From: an uncultured Planctomycetaceae bacterium
Lineage (GTDB): Bacteria > Planctomycetota > Planctomycetia > Pirellulales > Pirellulaceae
Direction: 5' to 3'
NCBI GenBank assembly: GCA_903863885.1
Contig: CAIPEB010000040.1
Span: 1-33,559 of the forward strand
DNA length: 33,559 nt
In this document: positions 8,468 to 17,384 of the stretch, piece by piece
How the letters are laid out: each line of letters starts with the position of its first letter
Position numbering within the stretch: position 1 is the first letter of the stretch
Position numbers and translations under genes: made by a program
Notes under the pieces: generated by a model
What the model was told of the DNA's origin: nothing
The model's input: only the letters and a program-made list of their open reading frames with translations
Databases searched by the model: none

Positions 8468-8619
8468 CTGCCGGTTTCTCGGGAATGCTCGGGCGAAACG
8501 AGGCCGAAGCGGTTGCGGAAAAGCGAGGAATGAAGCTATCGTGTCTGAGGGTTATTGTCCGCCGCGGTGAAATGCGGCATACGCGGCCAACGTGAATGGG
8601 TGCAGCAGGCGGTTGTTTA

Positions 8620-10071
8620 ATGAAGAAGATCGCGATCATCGGAGCGGGGGTTTCGGGGCTGGCGGCGGCTACGGTCGTGGAGCGCGCCAATCGAGCCGGC
8701 GGCGATGTGCAGTTCACGCTGTTTGAGCGCAGCGACCGGCTTGGCGGCGTCATGGTGACGGAACGCATCGACGATTGCCTGGTCGAAGCGGGGCCGGATT
8801 CTTTCCTTTCCGAGAAGACGTACGGGGCCGATTTCTGCAAGACGTTCGGCCTGGGCGACCAGATCATCGGATCGAATGACGACGAGCGGAAGACGTACAT
8901 CGTCGTGAACAACCGGATGATCCCCATTCCCGACGGCCTGATGTTCATGGTACCCACCAAGATCCTGCCGACGATCACGACGCGGCTGTTCACCTGGGGC
9001 ACGAAGATCAAGATGGGGTTGGAGATCTTCTCCCGTCCGCCGGGCGACAACGGCGATGAAACGGTAGGCGACCTGGTGCGGCGGCACTACGGGCAGGAAG
9101 TAGTGGAACGGCTTGCCGACCCGCTGCTGTCGGGCGTATACGGCGGCGATGCGGATAATCTGAGTGTGCGCGCGGTGCTCCCTCGTTTTGCCGAGATGGA
9201 ACGCAACTACGGCAGCCTGAGCCGCGGCATGCTGGTGGCTCGCAGAAAAATGGCCCAGATGACAAAGAAAATGGGGCCGAACTACAAGCCGCGACCGCTT
9301 TTTTCTTCATTGAAGGACGGCATGCAGCAGGTTGTGGATGCCGTCGCCGAACTTCTGCCGCCTGACCGCTTGCGGCTCAACGCGGAAGTGAAGTCGGTCG
9401 GTCGCGATGCAGGCGGATGGACGCTGACTGTTGATGGCCAGTCGCAGCGATTCGACGGTATCGTCGTCGCCACGCCCGCACATGCGGCCGCCCGACTGCT
9501 GGGCTCCATGAATGCGACCCTGTCCGAAGATCTCGGCGGTGTGCCTTACAGTTCGTCCGTAACGGTCGCCTTGATTTACGACAGGGCCAGTCTCGCGCAC
9601 ATGCCGCCGGGGTTCGGTTTCCTCGTTCCCAAGACCGAGAACCGCCGCATCCGTGCGCTCACGTTCGTGCACAACAAGTTTCCGCACCGCGCGCCGGCCG
9701 ACAAAGGAATCATCCGCGTCTTCCTGGGCGGAACGGCCGACGAAGGCGTCCTGCAACTCGACGATGCGGAGATCCTGCGAACCGTATATCGCGAACTGCG
9801 CGAGCTCCTGAAGCTGGAAGCCAAACCTCGCGTCGAACGCGTATATCGCTGGAATAAGTCGATGGCTCAGTACAGCCCCGGGCATATCGAACGCGTGGCG
9901 AGGATCAAGCGGTGCGTCGCCGAAATGCCGGGGCTTTCATTGGCGGGCAACGCGTACCAGGGAATCGGCGTGCCGGATTGCATCGCGTCCGGTTTGGCCG
10001 CCGCGAATTCGCTGCTCGAAGCGTTCGGGATCCATCCCCCGAATGGAACTGCGAGTACTGGAAAGTCCTGA
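8620..10071 (+). CDS. hemG: Protoporphyrinogen/coproporphyrinogen oxidase (HemY type)
   Basis: The 483-residue FAD enzyme oxidises protoporphyrinogen IX (or coproporphyrinogen III) late in haem synthesis. The N-terminus IIGAGVSGLAAA is the dinucleotide-binding GxGxxG motif, followed by FERSDRLGG. EAGPDSFLSEK and the PLLSGVYGGDADNLSVRAVLP segment are hallmarks of the HemY family. The C-terminus SLAGNAYQGIGVPDCIASGLAAA is the second FAD-binding motif. The length matches the family. I use ATG 8620 rather than 8596 because MKKIAIIGAG is the usual N-terminus and AGGCGG lies at 8607-8612. The symbol hemG follows common annotation; the fold is HemY-like, not E. coli HemG. No other haem gene is in the window. 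Its frame stays open after the TGA into the nuclease remnant. Confidence 0.92.
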   Translation: MKKIAIIGAGVSGLAAATVVERANRAGGDVQFTLFERSDRLGGVMVTERIDDCLVEAGPDSFLSEKTYGADFCKTFGLGDQIIGSNDDERKTYIVVNNRMIPIPDGLMFMVPTKILPTITTRLFTWGTKIKMGLEIFSRPPGDNGDETVGDLVRRHYGQEVVERLADPLLSGVYGGDADNLSVRAVLPRFAEMERNYGSLSRGMLVARRKMAQMTKKMGPNYKPRPLFSSLKDGMQQVVDAVAELLPPDRLRLNAEVKSVGRDAGGWTLTVDGQSQRFDGIVVATPAHAAARLLGSMNATLSEDLGGVPYSSSVTVALIYDRASLAHMPPGFGFLVPKTENRRIRALTFVHNKFPHRAPADKGIIRVFLGGTADEGVLQLDDAEILRTVYRELRELLKLEAKPRVERVYRWNKSMAQYSPGHIERVARIKRCVAEMPGLSLAGNAYQGIGVPDCIASGLAAANSLLEAFGIHPPNGTASTGKS

Positions 10072-10119
10072 GATATCCCCCGCGAGTCGTGCGGTTGCGA
10101 GACCGTCCCGCGAAGCAGT

Positions 10120-10455
10120 TTGGCGTGCGCGTTTTGCCTGAGAGCTTTCTTCCGGAACTCGGGGGTGACCACCCTGATTGACGACAAGCATGCCATCGCC
10201 CACAACAAAGTGATGGTCATCGACGGCCAGACCGTCATCACCGGCAGCTTCAATTTCACCAGGGCGGCCGAAGAGAACAACGCCGAGAACATGCTGATCA
10301 TCCGCAGCCGGGAGCTGGCTTACACCTACGGCGCCACCTGGCAGCGGCACGCCGAGCATTCGTCTCCCTACCAGGGACGTAGTGCCACGCCGGTCTCAAA
10401 CGAGTCCTCGGGACGAGGCAGTCGCAGCGGAGCCGGATCGCGCCGTCAACCTTAA
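10120..10455 (+). pseudogene. 5'-truncated phospholipase-D-type nuclease remnant
   Basis: The frame encodes the C-terminal part of a Nuc-type phospholipase-D nuclease. IDDKHAIAHNKVMVID contains the catalytic H-x-K-x4-D motif, followed by GQTVITGSFNFTRAAEENNA and a TWQRHAEHSSPYQG tail typical of the family end. Family members have about 150-180 residues with an N-terminal half that is missing here: similarity starts near 10140 and directly upstream is the porphyrinogen oxidase gene. The last 20 or so residues are Ser/Gly/Arg-rich and unrelated. The only starts are TTG 10120 and GTG 10165, with no convincing ribosome binding site. The frame is the same as that of the upstream gene and open from its stop. 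I call it a remnant; a functional short protein is less likely. Confidence 0.7.
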
Positions 10456-10480
10456 TATGTTCGTTGTCTGAGATGCGATC

Positions 10481-13400
10481 ATGAAACAAGTCGTCAATTC
10501 GTTGCGTTGCGGAGTACTGCTGTTCATTTTGTTGGTCGTGCTTGGGCTGCCGGCGTATTCGGCGGCGGCTACCGCTTCGCTGTTCGAGAAAACCGCCGAC
10601 GGTGTCTATGTGGTGCGGGACGACGGCGGAGCGTGGCGCGGCGATCTCAGCTACAGCATCACGCATCAGAGCGAGGGAAAGTACCAGGCAAAGAAGGTGC
10701 TGGATCTTTCCGGCGTTCCGCAGGAAGTCTGGGACGCGGCGAAGGCCGCTCGCATCTCGGCATATTTCATGGTGCGGGATTATTCGTCGCATTTGCAGCC
10801 GTCGGCCAACGGGCTGGACGAGTCGTTTGAAATCGTGATCAACGGGAAGGTCCATATTTATCCCACGAACTGCGGCGCGCCGGTCTACCAGGAAAGCGGC
10901 AGGCAGCGAATCGACTGGTATGACTTCGATGTGCCCAGGGAGGAACTTGTTCGCGGCGCTAACGAGGTGCTGATCCGCAAGTCCGCGGCGTCGAAGAACG
11001 ACGACTATCTGTACCTGGCCATCGACGAGTCCGAGTGCCGCGGCAACAGTTCGGTGACCTTTGACGGCGAGCACTGGCAGACCCAGTCGCTCAACTCGCC
11101 GGGCGGCAAGGGCGAGTACATGGTCCGGTTGTACCTGATCACGCGCGATTTGTCCGCGAGCCTTGCGTGGAGTCCGGGTGCGGCCCGTCCGCTGGAAGAC
11201 CCGTGCGGACTGACGCTCTATGCCGGAACCCGCACCGGGCGAATGGACAGCACGGGTTTGACGCTGAACGCCGGTGATGCGGCGAGGCTCGAGATTCGCC
11301 CGAAAGCGATGGATCCCTCGAAACCGGTCTCGCTGGGTATCCGCGGGACGGGTGCGATTCGCCTTGCCTGGCTGGACACGGCAGGCAAAGCAGGCGAGCA
11401 GACTGCCGTTGCGATTCCGGCAGAAATTCAATGTCCAGCGGCGCGAGTCGGCGAGTTGGCGGGGCTGGAGTTGGGCGTCGCCGGTGAACCGGCGCGAGTG
11501 ACGCAGATCGTGCTTCGCGGCTCGCTGTCTCCGCGGCCTCAAGCGGAGCCCTTGGATATCTGTCCGCGCATCAGTCCGCCCGTGGCGAGTCCGTCGGCGC
11601 GAGAGCCGGCATATCAGGCGGAAGGCAATCGACACGTGCTCGAAAACACGGGGCTGCGGTGCGTCTTCCAGGCGGGCGACCGACTCAATCTGGTTTCACT
11701 TCACAACGGCTTCACCGATTGTGAAATGGTGACGGATCCATCCGCGGTCTTTCTCTTCCTCGTCGAAATGGGCGAAAAGCGATACGCGGGCAGCCGGGAC
11801 TTTTGCTGCAGGGCGATTCGGCCCGATGGAGCCGGCGGCTTTGCCGCGGAATTGGAACTGGTTGAACCCGCGTTGCGGGCGAATTTCACGGCGCGAATCG
11901 AGCGGGAAGGATTGCGGCTTGGCCTGACGGTAAGCAACTCGGGCGCAGCGCCGGTGGATTTCAAATTGGCCTTCCCGCATCTGGCCGGACTGACGCCTTC
12001 GGGCGAAGTTACCGCGGACTACTACTTTTTTCCGTGGGGCGGCGGAATCATCGCCGATCGATGCGCGACGCTGCGCCGAGGCTATGGCGACCATGAAGCG
12101 CTTTACCAGTTGATGGATCTCTTCAGCCCGCAGCGCGGCGGCGGAATGTACGTGCGCATTGATGATGCCGAGGGTTGGCACAAGGGATTCTCGCTTCGCA
12201 AGTCGATTCCCGGTGCGGGCGAGGAGTCTCATGAGCGGATGTACGTCGAGACGCGGCCGGAGTTCAAGTGGAACAACTCGCTGGAGCGGGTTCCCGGCAC
12301 CGGAATGGCCTGCGAATACCTGCGCCGGACCCGTGAGGCGGGCCGCGTGTTTCGCCCGGCGGACGCGGTCATAGCGACTCACTCGGGCGACTGGCACTCG
12401 GCCATGCGGGCCTACGCCGACTGGGCCCACCGCGTCTGGAAGTTCCGCCCTGCCCCGTCACGATTGCGGAATGTCCACCACATGATCGCTGCCGGCTGGG
12501 GGCAGGATCTGCTGTACCGCGATGGCCGGTATCGCGACGATTTCGTCGGCCCCCAGACCGACTGCACGGAACTGATGTCGTGGTGGGACTGGGCGCCGCA
12601 CGGTCCGTGGAATACGCCCTTCACGCAACTCAAGGAAAAGCTCACGCCCGAACAATTGAAGTCGTGGGAGCCGTATTTCGTAAAGGACCCGGTCAGCGGC
12701 GAGATGATGTGGAACAATCAGCCGGGTGATTACGAAGGCTACAACTCGCGATTCGGTGGTCTGCCCGCGTTTCGTGAGGCGATCAAGGCCTGCAGGAACA
12801 AGGGAGCCCTGGTCACGCTGTACACCGATCCGTTTCGACTTGACGAAGGCTCGCGAACCGGCGCCGCGCACGGCCGACAGTGGACGGTTGTGCTGCCCGA
12901 TGGGCAGCCGGGCAGGAGCTACGACGTGTGGAACCCGTGCCACGATCTGCCCGAGGTGCGGCAGTGGGTTGCCGAGACCATGAAACGCGTCATGCGGGAA
13001 ACCGGGGCCGACGGCATCCGACTGGATGAATACGGGCACAAAGGCTGGGCCTGTTTCAGCAAGGAACACGGTCATACGTTCGAGGAGTACGGAGTAAGCC
13101 AATGGAACAAGGCCACCGCTGAGGCAACGCGAATGGTCCGCGCGGCCATGGACGAAGTCGCTCCCGGCTCCGTGCTGACCACCGAGCATCCCGGCTACGA
13201 CTACCTGATGCAGTTCATCGACGGTTGCATCACTTATGACCTGACCGTCCAGGCCGATTCGCTTCGCCCGCTCGAATGCAACACGCAACGGTTCTATTTT
13301 CCCGAATGCAAGGCGTACGAACTGGATCACGCCGGCGCAGACCTCGACAGCAAAAAGAAGATCTGGAACGCAGTCGATTCGTTCGGGCGGTACTTTCCGC

Positions 13401-13972
13401 CGGCGATGTACGCGCTGCTGAAGGAGAACGAAGACGTCTACCAGGACGGGGCAAGCGAACCGCTGGTGGAAACGCTGATGCAGCGAATCTACGCCAACAT
13501 TTTTTCGGCCCGCGTCCCGGGTCGCGGCAAGACGATGATCCACCTGTACAACTCGACCGGGCATACGGTGGATGCTCCGGTGTTCGCTCTGCCGGTGAGT
13601 CCCGACCAGCATCTGTTCGACATGCTCGCGCTGCGGGAGTTGACTCTTGAACCCCGTGGGGCTGCGCAGGCGATCCGACTTTACATGTCGCCCGAATCGG
13701 TGGCATGCGTTGCGCGTCTGCCTCGCCGCCTGACCGTCGCTGTTTCCGGCAACCGCATCAAACTGGATGTGGTACCGGTGACTGGCGAGTATGGCGGGGA
13801 TGCGCGGGTTGGGGTCCGCCGACTCGTCCTGTGCGATGCCCAGTCGCAGGAAATCGTCTCAGTTGCCGCAAAGGACGGCGCTCAAGAGCTCGACTTGCCC
13901 GCAGATGGAAAGGCAGTCTGCGTAAAGCTGCTCGAGGGCCGCGACTTGTTGGATATCGCAGAAGTCCAATAG
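10481..13972 (+). CDS. Large secreted DUF6259-like TIM-barrel protein
   Basis: This 1163-residue exported protein has a clear signal peptide (about 1-28, LLFILLVVLGLPAYSAAA). The N-terminal 200 residues look like a beta-sandwich (FEIVINGKVHIYP). A galactose-mutarotase-like segment follows (EREGLRLGLTVSN, about 470-490), then a TIM-barrel-like part from about 660. Strand-end motifs GIRLDEYGH (Asp849, Glu850) and TTEHPGYDY (Glu902) are candidates for a catalytic pair. The layout resembles DUF6259 proteins of planctomycetes and verrucomicrobia, which are thought to be glycosidases of the GH36/GH31-like type; the activity is not established. The C-terminus is a beta-rich domain. ATG 10481 has no strong ribosome binding site. 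Confidence 0.75.
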   Translation: MKQVVNSLRCGVLLFILLVVLGLPAYSAAATASLFEKTADGVYVVRDDGGAWRGDLSYSITHQSEGKYQAKKVLDLSGVPQEVWDAAKAARISAYFMVRDYSSHLQPSANGLDESFEIVINGKVHIYPTNCGAPVYQESGRQRIDWYDFDVPREELVRGANEVLIRKSAASKNDDYLYLAIDESECRGNSSVTFDGEHWQTQSLNSPGGKGEYMVRLYLITRDLSASLAWSPGAARPLEDPCGLTLYAGTRTGRMDSTGLTLNAGDAARLEIRPKAMDPSKPVSLGIRGTGAIRLAWLDTAGKAGEQTAVAIPAEIQCPAARVGELAGLELGVAGEPARVTQIVLRGSLSPRPQAEPLDICPRISPPVASPSAREPAYQAEGNRHVLENTGLRCVFQAGDRLNLVSLHNGFTDCEMVTDPSAVFLFLVEMGEKRYAGSRDFCCRAIRPDGAGGFAAELELVEPALRANFTARIEREGLRLGLTVSNSGAAPVDFKLAFPHLAGLTPSGEVTADYYFFPWGGGIIADRCATLRRGYGDHEALYQLMDLFSPQRGGGMYVRIDDAEGWHKGFSLRKSIPGAGEESHERMYVETRPEFKWNNSLERVPGTGMACEYLRRTREAGRVFRPADAVIATHSGDWHSAMRAYADWAHRVWKFRPAPSRLRNVHHMIAAGWGQDLLYRDGRYRDDFVGPQTDCTELMSWWDWAPHGPWNTPFTQLKEKLTPEQLKSWEPYFVKDPVSGEMMWNNQPGDYEGYNSRFGGLPAFREAIKACRNKGALVTLYTDPFRLDEGSRTGAAHGRQWTVVLPDGQPGRSYDVWNPCHDLPEVRQWVAETMKRVMRETGADGIRLDEYGHKGWACFSKEHGHTFEEYGVSQWNKATAEATRMVRAAMDEVAPGSVLTTEHPGYDYLMQFIDGCITYDLTVQADSLRPLECNTQRFYFPECKAYELDHAGADLDSKKKIWNAVDSFGRYFPPAMYALLKENEDVYQDGASEPLVETLMQRIYANIFSARVPGRGKTMIHLYNSTGHTVDAPVFALPVSPDQHLFDMLALRELTLEPRGAAQAIRLYMSPESVACVARLPRRLTVAVSGNRIKLDVVPVTGEYGGDARVGVRRLVLCDAQSQEIVSVAAKDGAQELDLPADGKAVCVKLLEGRDLLDIAEVQ

Positions 13973-14017
13973 TTGGTCGACAAACAACCAAACGGCGATT
14001 TCATCTCGAACTTGATC

Positions 14018-14047
14018 TTGACGCGACTTCCCTGAGAGTGCTATTCA
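14018..14047 (+). promoter_or_regulatory. Possible sigma-70-type promoter
   Basis: TTGACG at 14018-14023 and TATTCA at 14042-14047 are 18 bp apart, 24 bp ahead of the lipoprotein start. Matches to the consensus hexamers are partial, so this is only a candidate. Confidence 0.3.
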
Positions 14048-14070
14048 CGCGAATTCTTCAGGAGTCGCGT

Positions 14071-14286
14071 GTGTTGAAACGGTACGGATGCCTCGCGATC
14101 GCGCTGCTCACGCTAGCTGGTTGCAGTCCCTTATCGGGACTTCACGGGCTCGACTTCTACGATGGTCTAGTCCGGCCGATCGTGACCGGTGAGGATCCGG
14201 ACGCTGCAAGTCGCAAGCGCGCAAAGCGAGACGAGAGCGACAGCGGCGATCATGTCAAGAATGCCGATCGGCTGGCGGATCGCTGA
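14071..14286 (+). CDS. Small putative lipoprotein
   Basis: A 71-residue reading frame starts at GTG 14071, with AGGAG at 14060-14064 and a 6-nt spacer, the best-placed ribosome binding site in this region. The N-terminus has basic residues (LKRYG), a hydrophobic core (LAIALLTLAG) and a lipobox LAGC with Cys18, so it should be lipidated. The mature part is short and polar, with DAASRKRAKRDESDSGD near the end; no known domain is visible. It lies 82 nt upstream of the Gly-rich TPR protein on the same strand and may be in its operon. It lies inside a longer frame open from 13705, most of which overlaps the end of the DUF6259-like gene and is not coding. Confidence 0.6.
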   Translation: MLKRYGCLAIALLTLAGCSPLSGLHGLDFYDGLVRPIVTGEDPDAASRKRAKRDESDSGDHVKNADRLADR

Positions 14287-14368
14287 TCGTCCACCGCGCG
14301 TTTTCCCGTTTGTTCCATCCCTGTCCTGTGTGCTCACTCGCCGAGTTTGCTCGATTTGGGGAATTACG

Positions 14369-16120
14369 ATGAGCGTACGAAGTAACAGCCTCGTGGCTCT
14401 TGTCGGCATCGCACTCTGTTTGTCGGTTACGGCAATCGCGGTCGCTTATCAACACGGCGGAAGAGGCGGTGGCAACGGCGGGGGTGGCGGCGGGGGTGGC
14501 GGCGGGGGTGGTGGTGGCGGCCGCGGAGGTTTCAGTGGCGGGGGTGGCGGCGGAGATTTCAGTCGCGGCGGCCACAGCGGCGGAGGCTCGAGTCGTTTCG
14601 GAGGCTCCGTTCCGACCAGCGGCAGAACGGGCGGTCCGTCGGATCGAAGTCCGGGTGGATCATCTCCTTCGTACGGGTCGCGCAGCGGCTCGAGAGGCGG
14701 CTCGCCGAGCCCGGGCGGAGACGCGGTTCGTCGATCAGGTTCTGACGTGCGATCAGGTTCTGACATGCGAACGGGTTCTGACATGCGAACGGGCTCTGAC
14801 ATGCGAACGGGCTCTGGGGCCGGCACGAACCGCTCGGCCGATGTTCGCCGGCCGGGTGGCGGTCATGATTCGCCGCGCATGGATTCCGGGCGGCAACCCG
14901 GCCGTCCCGGCGACATGTCTCATTTCGGCAGGATGCAGCCCGGGCCGCGGTATCCGGATCATCACTATCCGGGGCCTCCGGGCTTTCACAATCCAAGTTA
15001 CGCCCACTGGTATCACGGAGACTGGCACGACCATTGGGTGCGACCGTGGTACTGCGGTCCCGCTGCGTGGGTTTCCGTGGGGTTCGTAACAGGCGCCGTC
15101 GTGTGGGATGCGCCTTGGTACTGGGGGTATTGGCCCTACTACAATCCCTATTCCACGGAAGTCGTCGTAGTCGAGCGGACGGTTATCGACTATTCGCAGC
15201 CGATCGTGGTGGCTGCGCCCGCTGCGCCGGCCGTTCCAGCCAGCGGCGCCGAAAGCACGGATCCGGCTTCGATGGATAAGGAATCCGTGAGATTGCTCGA
15301 CGCATCGCGAGACGCATTCGTAAAGGCGGATTACCAGGCGGCGATGGCACTAATTAATCAGGCGATCGCCCGAAAACCGAACGATCCGGTGCTGCACGAA
15401 GTGCGATCGCTGGTCCTGTTTGCGAGGGGGCAATACAGCCCCGCAGCGGCCGCGATCTTTGCGGTTCTATCCGTCGGTCCCGGGTGGGATGCGGCGACAC
15501 TCAGTGGTTTTTATCCGAACCCGGCGGTTTATTCGGACCAGATGCGAGCGTTGGAGCAGCATTGCAGCGGACACGCCGATCAGGCGGAGGTCCATTTCCT
15601 GCTGGCGTATCATTACATGGTGGGCGGCCGCATCGAGGCGGCCGCCGCCGAATTCCAGGAGGCCATGCGGCTCAATCCCAAGGATCAATTGTCACCGCAG
15701 CTGCTGGCAGGGTTGTCGAAACAGGCTTCGGGCGGTGACACAGCAGCCGTTCAGGCATCGGCTCCCTCTCCCCCGGTCGATCGTGCTGCGCTTGTGGGCG
15801 CTTGGACGGCAAGCCGTTCTGACGGAGCAGCGATTGCTCTGGACATTTCCGAGGATGCCACGTTCTGCTGGAAGTACACGCAACAAGGCAAACTCCAGCA
15901 GGAGTTCCGCGGCACGTACACCGTCGCCGAGAATCTGCTCATTCTCAAGTGCAGCGGCAATCCGACGTTGATCGGCCAGGTGTCCGCGATGGACGGAGGC
16001 CGCTTCAACTTCAAGCTGGTGGGGTCGAATGCCAGTGATCCCGGCCTGACGTTCGCCGCGCGAGATGCGGAACACACGGCACAGAACCCGCAGGCTCCGC
16101 AGCCCGAAGTGAGGAGGTAG
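14369..16120 (+). CDS. Secreted Gly-rich protein with TPRs and C-terminal beta-domain
   Basis: The protein has 583 residues from ATG 14369. The frame extends to 14189, but that part overlaps the lipoprotein gene and the signal peptide (SNSLVALVGIALCLSVTAIA) begins here. The order is: signal peptide (1-27), Gly-rich segment (about 30-85), Ser/Gly/Arg-rich segment with GSDMRT repeats (about 123-150), an aromatic His/Tyr/Pro/Trp-rich stretch (about 190-250), TPR-type helices (about 305-450; AMALINQAIARKPNDPVLHE) and a lipocalin-like beta-domain (about 475-575; LVGAWTASRSDG). The low-complexity part suggests a flexible or surface-attached linker, the TPRs a protein-binding role. No enzymatic activity is implied. 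It converges with the beta-propeller gene. Confidence 0.8.
   Translation: MSVRSNSLVALVGIALCLSVTAIAVAYQHGGRGGGNGGGGGGGGGGGGGGGRGGFSGGGGGGDFSRGGHSGGGSSRFGGSVPTSGRTGGPSDRSPGGSSPSYGSRSGSRGGSPSPGGDAVRRSGSDVRSGSDMRTGSDMRTGSDMRTGSGAGTNRSADVRRPGGGHDSPRMDSGRQPGRPGDMSHFGRMQPGPRYPDHHYPGPPGFHNPSYAHWYHGDWHDHWVRPWYCGPAAWVSVGFVTGAVVWDAPWYWGYWPYYNPYSTEVVVVERTVIDYSQPIVVAAPAAPAVPASGAESTDPASMDKESVRLLDASRDAFVKADYQAAMALINQAIARKPNDPVLHEVRSLVLFARGQYSPAAAAIFAVLSVGPGWDAATLSGFYPNPAVYSDQMRALEQHCSGHADQAEVHFLLAYHYMVGGRIEAAAAEFQEAMRLNPKDQLSPQLLAGLSKQASGGDTAAVQASAPSPPVDRAALVGAWTASRSDGAAIALDISEDATFCWKYTQQGKLQQEFRGTYTVAENLLILKCSGNPTLIGQVSAMDGGRFNFKLVGSNASDPGLTFAARDAEHTAQNPQAPQPEVRR
14736..14816 (+). repeat. 18-bp in-frame tandem repeat (about 4.5 units)
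   Basis: Units at 14736, 14754, 14772 and 14790 plus a half unit at 14808 encode Gly-Ser-Asp-Met/Val-Arg-Thr/Ser. They differ by one to three bases. An 18-bp period keeps the frame, so copy number can change without breaking the gene. Confidence 0.85.
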
Positions 16121-16161
16121 CAGGAGTCTGGAGCTCGCAATACGTGCGAGACGGCAGGCTG

Positions 16162-16195
16162 TCCGTGTTACTCCGTGCCCATCCGCGGCCTCTTC
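16162..16195 (+). repeat. 34-nt TCCGTG-type dispersed repeat, copy 2
   Basis: The block reads TCCGTGTTACTCCGTGCCCA followed by TCCGCGGCCTCTTC. It lies in the 103-bp convergent gap between the TPR protein and beta-propeller genes. It aligns without gaps to the copy at 24727-24760. Confidence 0.6.
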
Positions 16196-16223
16196 CCTGC
16201 GATGCCCGAACCTCGACCTGTGA

Positions 16224-17360
16224 CTACGGCTTGATTTCCCGGCGCATGTTCCGAATTCGGTCGTACCGATAGTCGTACTGCGTTTCACCTCCCCGTTGTG
16301 TCGCGTAAAAGAGGTATAGCCACTTCCTGCCATCTACCTCGGTGACGAAAGTCTGCGGGACATGCGTGGCGTATGCATCGTCCTCCGGTTGGATAAACCC
16401 CACGATCTTCCAGTCGAGTCCGTCATCAGAGACCGCTTCGCAAATTGCCCGGTTTCGGATCGGGTACTTGATGTGGTCGAACTTACGTCGAGGATCAATC
16501 GGATCGGCGAATGAGTAGTATCGATTGCCGATCTTGACGACCTCGGGGTTCGGCCACTCCACCAGGACCGGATCGAGGCCGGCCCGCAATACCTTGAACC
16601 CGCCCGGCGCATCGAACAGCCCCGTATTCTCCGCAAGCCCCATGCAAATGCCTCGGGTGGGATGCCAGTAATCGAACCACAGCCTCCACTTGCCTTGGTC
16701 CCACAGGAGGCTGGGCCGGTGAAAATCGCCCGTCCAACCTTTGTCGGTGGTCGGGGTCTGTGCCGCGGGCGGTTCGATCAGCAGCGGTTGTTCGGTCTTG
16801 GTCCAGTGAATTCCGTCGTCGGATGTGGCTCCGCGGATGCACAGCAGCATGTTGTTCGGATGGAACTTCACCTTATCGGTGCTGCCCGTGGCGCTGAAGG
16901 CCATGTAGAAGCGTCCATCCTTTCGAACCACCGACGGGTCGCCGACGTGCCAGTCATCGTAGGGCTTGTTGTCGGCGGTAATGACCGGCACCCATCTCCC
17001 GGGCGTCATGGAGGAGTCCCATTGGCCATCGCCGGAGTATACCTCCCATTTCCGGAGGTCTTTGGAACGTGCATGGAAGATCGCGTCGCAACCCGGGTAG
17101 CCTTTGTTGCCGATGCCGACCGCCCAGCCGAAGAACCACATCCTGTAGCGGTGCTCGTCACCTGGAATCTCCAGCACGCATGGTTGATACATGTTGCTGA
17201 AACCCCAGAGCAGATTCTCCTTCGTCCGTTCCCACTTGCTGATGTCCTGGTCCGGCCGGTCGATCGAGCCATCGGCGATTGCGAGCCTGCCGCAAGCCGA
17301 AAGCAGAAACAGCGCAAGAGCCGCGCCCATGTGCGTATTGCGTCGCAGACTTGTGAACAC
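16224..17360 (-). CDS. Exported five-bladed beta-propeller glycosidase-like protein
   Basis: This 378-residue protein starts at GTG 17360, with CAGGAG six bases upstream. The N-terminus has basic residues, a hydrophobic core and LSAC (Cys23), so it may be a lipoprotein; otherwise a Sec signal ends near residue 29. Repeats of the type GDPSVVRKDGRFYMAFSAT and FHRPSLLWDQGKWRLWFDY are characteristic of the GH43/GH32/GH130-type beta-propeller, where Asp in such motifs serve catalysis. I cannot decide between these families or name a substrate. The enzyme would act on the cell surface or in the periplasm. The VOC gene follows 25 nt upstream in the genome order on the same strand, so the two may share a transcript. 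Confidence 0.7.
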   Translation of the reverse strand: MFTSLRRNTHMGAALALFLLSACGRLAIADGSIDRPDQDISKWERTKENLLWGFSNMYQPCVLEIPGDEHRYRMWFFGWAVGIGNKGYPGCDAIFHARSKDLRKWEVYSGDGQWDSSMTPGRWVPVITADNKPYDDWHVGDPSVVRKDGRFYMAFSATGSTDKVKFHPNNMLLCIRGATSDDGIHWTKTEQPLLIEPPAAQTPTTDKGWTGDFHRPSLLWDQGKWRLWFDYWHPTRGICMGLAENTGLFDAPGGFKVLRAGLDPVLVEWPNPEVVKIGNRYYSFADPIDPRRKFDHIKYPIRNRAICEAVSDDGLDWKIVGFIQPEDDAYATHVPQTFVTEVDGRKWLYLFYATQRGGETQYDYRYDRIRNMRREIKP

Positions 17361-17384
17361 GGAAGACTCCTGAGCGTGAATGCT

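Noticed and set aside
14736-14816. Tandem 18-bp units as a CRISPR array
   Set aside because: The units are adjacent with no spacers and encode in-frame GSDMRT repeats; no cas gene is present.
14449-14826. Proline-rich minus-strand frame
   Set aside because: It is the reverse reading of the Gly-rich coding tract and has no start signal.
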